Source of the DNA: Panopea generosa
Lineage: Eukaryota > Mollusca > Bivalvia > Adapedonta > Hiatellidae
Reading direction: 5' to 3'
Length of the DNA stretch: 64,000 nucleotides
Assembly (NCBI GenBank): GCA_029582155.1
Contig: CM055899.1
Location: 79,981,069-80,045,068 of the forward strand
In this document: positions 61,629 through 64,000 of the stretch, piece after piece
Numbering within the stretch: position 1 is the first letter of the stretch
Layout of the letters: each line of letters opens with the position of its first letter
Notes under the pieces: model-generated
What the model saw: only the letters and a program-made list of their open reading frames with translations
The model's database searches: none
What the model was told of the DNA's origin: nothing
Made by a program: the position numbers and the translations under genes

Positions 61629-62325
61629 AAATGAAGGTTAACATTGTTAGATAACATGTAACTGATAGATAGGTCATATTTTATGTCATGGTGGTACGTT
61701 CAAAATATGAAGATATACATTGTTAGATAACATGTAACTGATAGATAGGTCATCTTTTATTTCATGGTGGTACATTCACAATATGAAGATATACATTGTT
61801 AGATAACATGTAACTGATAGATAGGTCATCTTTTATGTCATGATGGTACGTTCACAATATGAAGATATACATTGTTAGATAACATGTAACTGATAGATAG
61901 GTCATATTTTATGTCATGGTGGTACGTTCACAATATGAAGATATACATTGTTAGATAACATGTAACTGATAGATAGGTCATATTTTATGTCATGGTGGTA
62001 CGTTCACAATATGAAGATATACATTGTTAGATAACATGTAACTGATAGATAGGTCATATTTTATGTCATGGTGGTACGTTCACAATATGAAGATATACAT
62101 TGTTAGATAACATGTAACTGATAGATAGGTCATATTTTATGTCATGGTGGTACATTCACAATATGAAGATATACATTGTTAGATAACATGTAACTGATAG
62201 ATAGGTAATATTTTATGTCATGGTGGTACGTTCACAGTATGAAGATATACATTGTTAGATAACATGTAACTGATAGATAGGTCATCTTTTATGTCATGGT
62301 GGTACGTTCACAATATGAATACAAA
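61629..62325 (+). repeat. 76-bp minisatellite, about 9 copies, very homogeneous
   Basis: Unit aatatgaagatatacattgt, tagataacatgtaactgata, gataggtcatattttatgtc, atggtggtacgttcac. Copies differ at only a few positions (tcatatttt/tcatctttt, tacgttc/tacattc). Confidence 0.97.
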
Positions 62326-62769
62326 GATGCACTTCAGTTGTTAATATTCATAACCATGCCAAGAACCTGCGGGATCACTTTTTTTGCGAGGATATATACA
62401 CTTTCATATCTAATGAACATTCTACAAAACTTATGAAAATTATCCCTTGATTTGTCACAGTATTATATTGTTGAGTTTTATAATGAATAGTGTGTAACAG
62501 AAAGTCATTTTTTATACTGATAACATAAGAACTATTTCATATAATAAAATAAAACCATAATGAAAACGGGCATATGGGTGTCGACAAGACGTATGATTCC
62601 GTCAAACTTAAGTATTTCTGGTCAAACGTTTACATGGTACATATATCACAGGCTTATGTTTCAATTTGCATTATGGGAAACTTTATTATCTATTGATTAA
62701 AGATGTACTAGTTTGTAAGACAATATAAATCTATTGATATACTTCATAACACTATGTTCTCCACAATAT

Positions 62770-63400
62770 ATAATTCATCATGAGAACTTCTTACAGATAC
62801 GTAGTCAATAGCAAAGGCCTCTTATAAATATATTATTCATAACATTAACCTCTAATTATAATTATCAATATAATTTATAAAATAATCTTCTTAAAGAGAT
62901 GATATTCGTAACACAACTTCTTACATAAATATGGTTTTTATATATTCTTCTCGTAGAAATACCTTTTATAACATTAACACCTGATGAATAATACCATTGA
63001 CTTCTTACAGAAATATTCGTCATTACATTAACTACTTATTTCCATCATGACACTTTAATTCATAACTTTTTACATATTATAATTCTAAACTCTATCCTTA
63101 CATAGATATGATTCTGAACTTTATATCCTTACTTAGATATAATCCTAACTTTATCTCTTTACATAGACATGATCAAAACTTTATCATCTTCCATAGATAT
63201 AACCCTAACTATATACCCTGATATATATATAATCTTAACTTTATCTTCTTCCATAGATATAATCCTAATTATATCTCTTTTCATGGATATATGACCGTTA
63301 TATTTTTGCATGAATATAATTCTAACTTTATCGTCTTACATAGATATAATTCTGAACATTTTTTCTGACATAGATATATGAATGTTATCTTCTAAAGCCC
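62770..63400 (+). repeat. Degenerate short tandem repeats (~31 bp and related)
   Basis: From about 63070 to 63395 a unit near cttacatagatataatccta + actttatct recurs about ten times. From 62770 to 63060 looser copies of cttcttacagaaatattcgt + cattaac occur. Confidence 0.75.
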
Positions 63401-63429
63401 TAATCACACTGTCAGGTATTTAGGGCTTG

Positions 63430-63810
63430 GTATTACAAAGTTTTAAAAACTTAGTAAAACGGCAATATACGTATCAAAATGTAGTAAAAAGTAATAGACA
63501 TAATGATGATTGATCCCGTCACGTTTGTTTTGGACATGTTCAAAATTAACGCCGGGTTTCGGTATATGTAGCATGTACCTACTATAATGTAGCAAAACGT
63601 ATTAAAACGTAGTCAAAATGTAGTAGAAACGTATTAGATTTGTACAAAAATGTACTTGGTCATACCACTAAGTACTACTACATTTTATTTACGCTTTACT
63701 ACGTCTTGTTATGTTGTATTGCTACGTTTTATTAAGTCGTTTGGGTAGGTATTGCTTGATATCGCTTCGTATAAGTACATACTACTATAAGTAGCAACGT
63801 TTAACTACGT
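63430..63810. mobile_element. Foldback-type element of a second family
   Basis: The left half is rich in aaacgta and aaaatgtagtaaaa (63450-63650). The right half is rich in the complements tactacattttat, tttactacg and gctacgttttatt (63670-63800). The centre is near 63660. No coding sequence. The ends were not defined. Confidence 0.55.
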
Positions 63811-63819
63811 TTTCAGTGA

Positions 63820-64000
63820 CATCGCCGATGTGGGATAGCAATGTGGGGCCCATGGAAACCAAAACTTCAGCTTGATCCACTTGTCCTTGTCCGTCTGATC
63901 ATTTCCCCCGGGTCCAGACGTTTGGACATCGTGAAGTTGTTGAACACTCTCTGGAAGCTAGATTGGGTTTGATGTGGCATTTCAATCGGGCCATGTATGT
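63820..64000. other. GC-richer end segment, unrecognised
   Basis: Composition changes at about 63830 to a balanced base content. The minus strand is open over some 130 bp (PIEMPHQTQSSFQRVFNNF and on), which could be part of an exon continuing beyond the window. I do not recognise it. Confidence 0.25.

Noticed and set aside
1..64000. Hammerhead ribozyme motifs in the satellites
   Set aside because: I looked for a ctgatga core paired with gaaa in the 42-, 47-, 52-, 76- and 211-bp units and found none.
1..64000. Telomeric repeat (ttaggg)n near the satellite block
   Set aside because: No tandem run of ttaggg or ccctaa was seen. The ccctaac pieces at 63.2 kb are part of the degenerate 31-bp repeat.

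Overview
This window looks like eukaryotic, metazoan genomic DNA, most probably from a bivalve mollusc. It is AT-rich, has no operons or ribosome-binding sites, and contains a TRIM-like B-box pseudogene, decayed Tc1/mariner and Mutator-like transposases, tRNA-derived SINEs, and dispersed repeats with the 'gtccgtcgtccgtcg' and 'ggcctcttgtt' signatures I associate with bivalve genomes. The species assignment is inference. I see no intact protein-coding gene of a host family; almost everything recognisable is repetitive.

Layout. 0-2.4 kb: a broken minus-strand B-box/coiled-coil gene, a foldback element made of 'cgaaac/ggtgaaaagt' repeats, and a decayed Tc1 transposase whose two halves are separated by an intron-like GT-AG segment. 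3-18.5 kb: dispersed repeats, two SINE families, a 42-bp minisatellite (5.6-6.6 kb), a 23/29-bp minisatellite (10-11.1 kb) and a small piggyBac-type MITE (11.5-11.7 kb). 18.5-25.0 kb: a 6.5-kb interval bounded by long imperfect inverted repeats and holding a Mutator-like transposase remnant. This is best read as a degraded Mutator-like element, into which a near-complete 1.48-kb Tc1-like element, an inverted Tc1 fragment and a second foldback copy are nested.

25.5-53.1 kb: one continuous 27.6-kb satellite of a 47-bp unit (roughly 590 units). Each unit carries a small hairpin (TCTGCC...GGCAGA). The array contains internal higher-order blocks and a single SINE insertion with a target-site duplication. 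It is followed immediately by a 52-bp satellite (53.1-53.45 kb) and then by a roughly 211-bp satellite in a trimeric higher-order arrangement of about 630 bp (53.47-55.7 kb). Three unrelated tandem families abut with almost no intervening sequence, as in a heterochromatic or subtelomeric/pericentromeric domain.

55.7-64 kb: AT-rich, mostly unrecognised DNA, then a diverged ~170-bp repeat carrying nuclear-receptor DR1-like motifs (60.9-61.5 kb), a very homogeneous 76-bp minisatellite (61.6-62.3 kb), degenerate ~31-bp repeats, and a second type of foldback structure (63.4-63.8 kb).

The genes do not form a pathway; the biology here is that of repeats. The points most worth following up are the 47-bp hairpin satellite with its neighbours, the Mutator-like element with nested insertions, and the repeated placement of minisatellites on the 5' side of minus-strand SINE heads. 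Most open frames longer than 60 codons in 25-55 kb are by-products of the tandem units and are not listed as genes.
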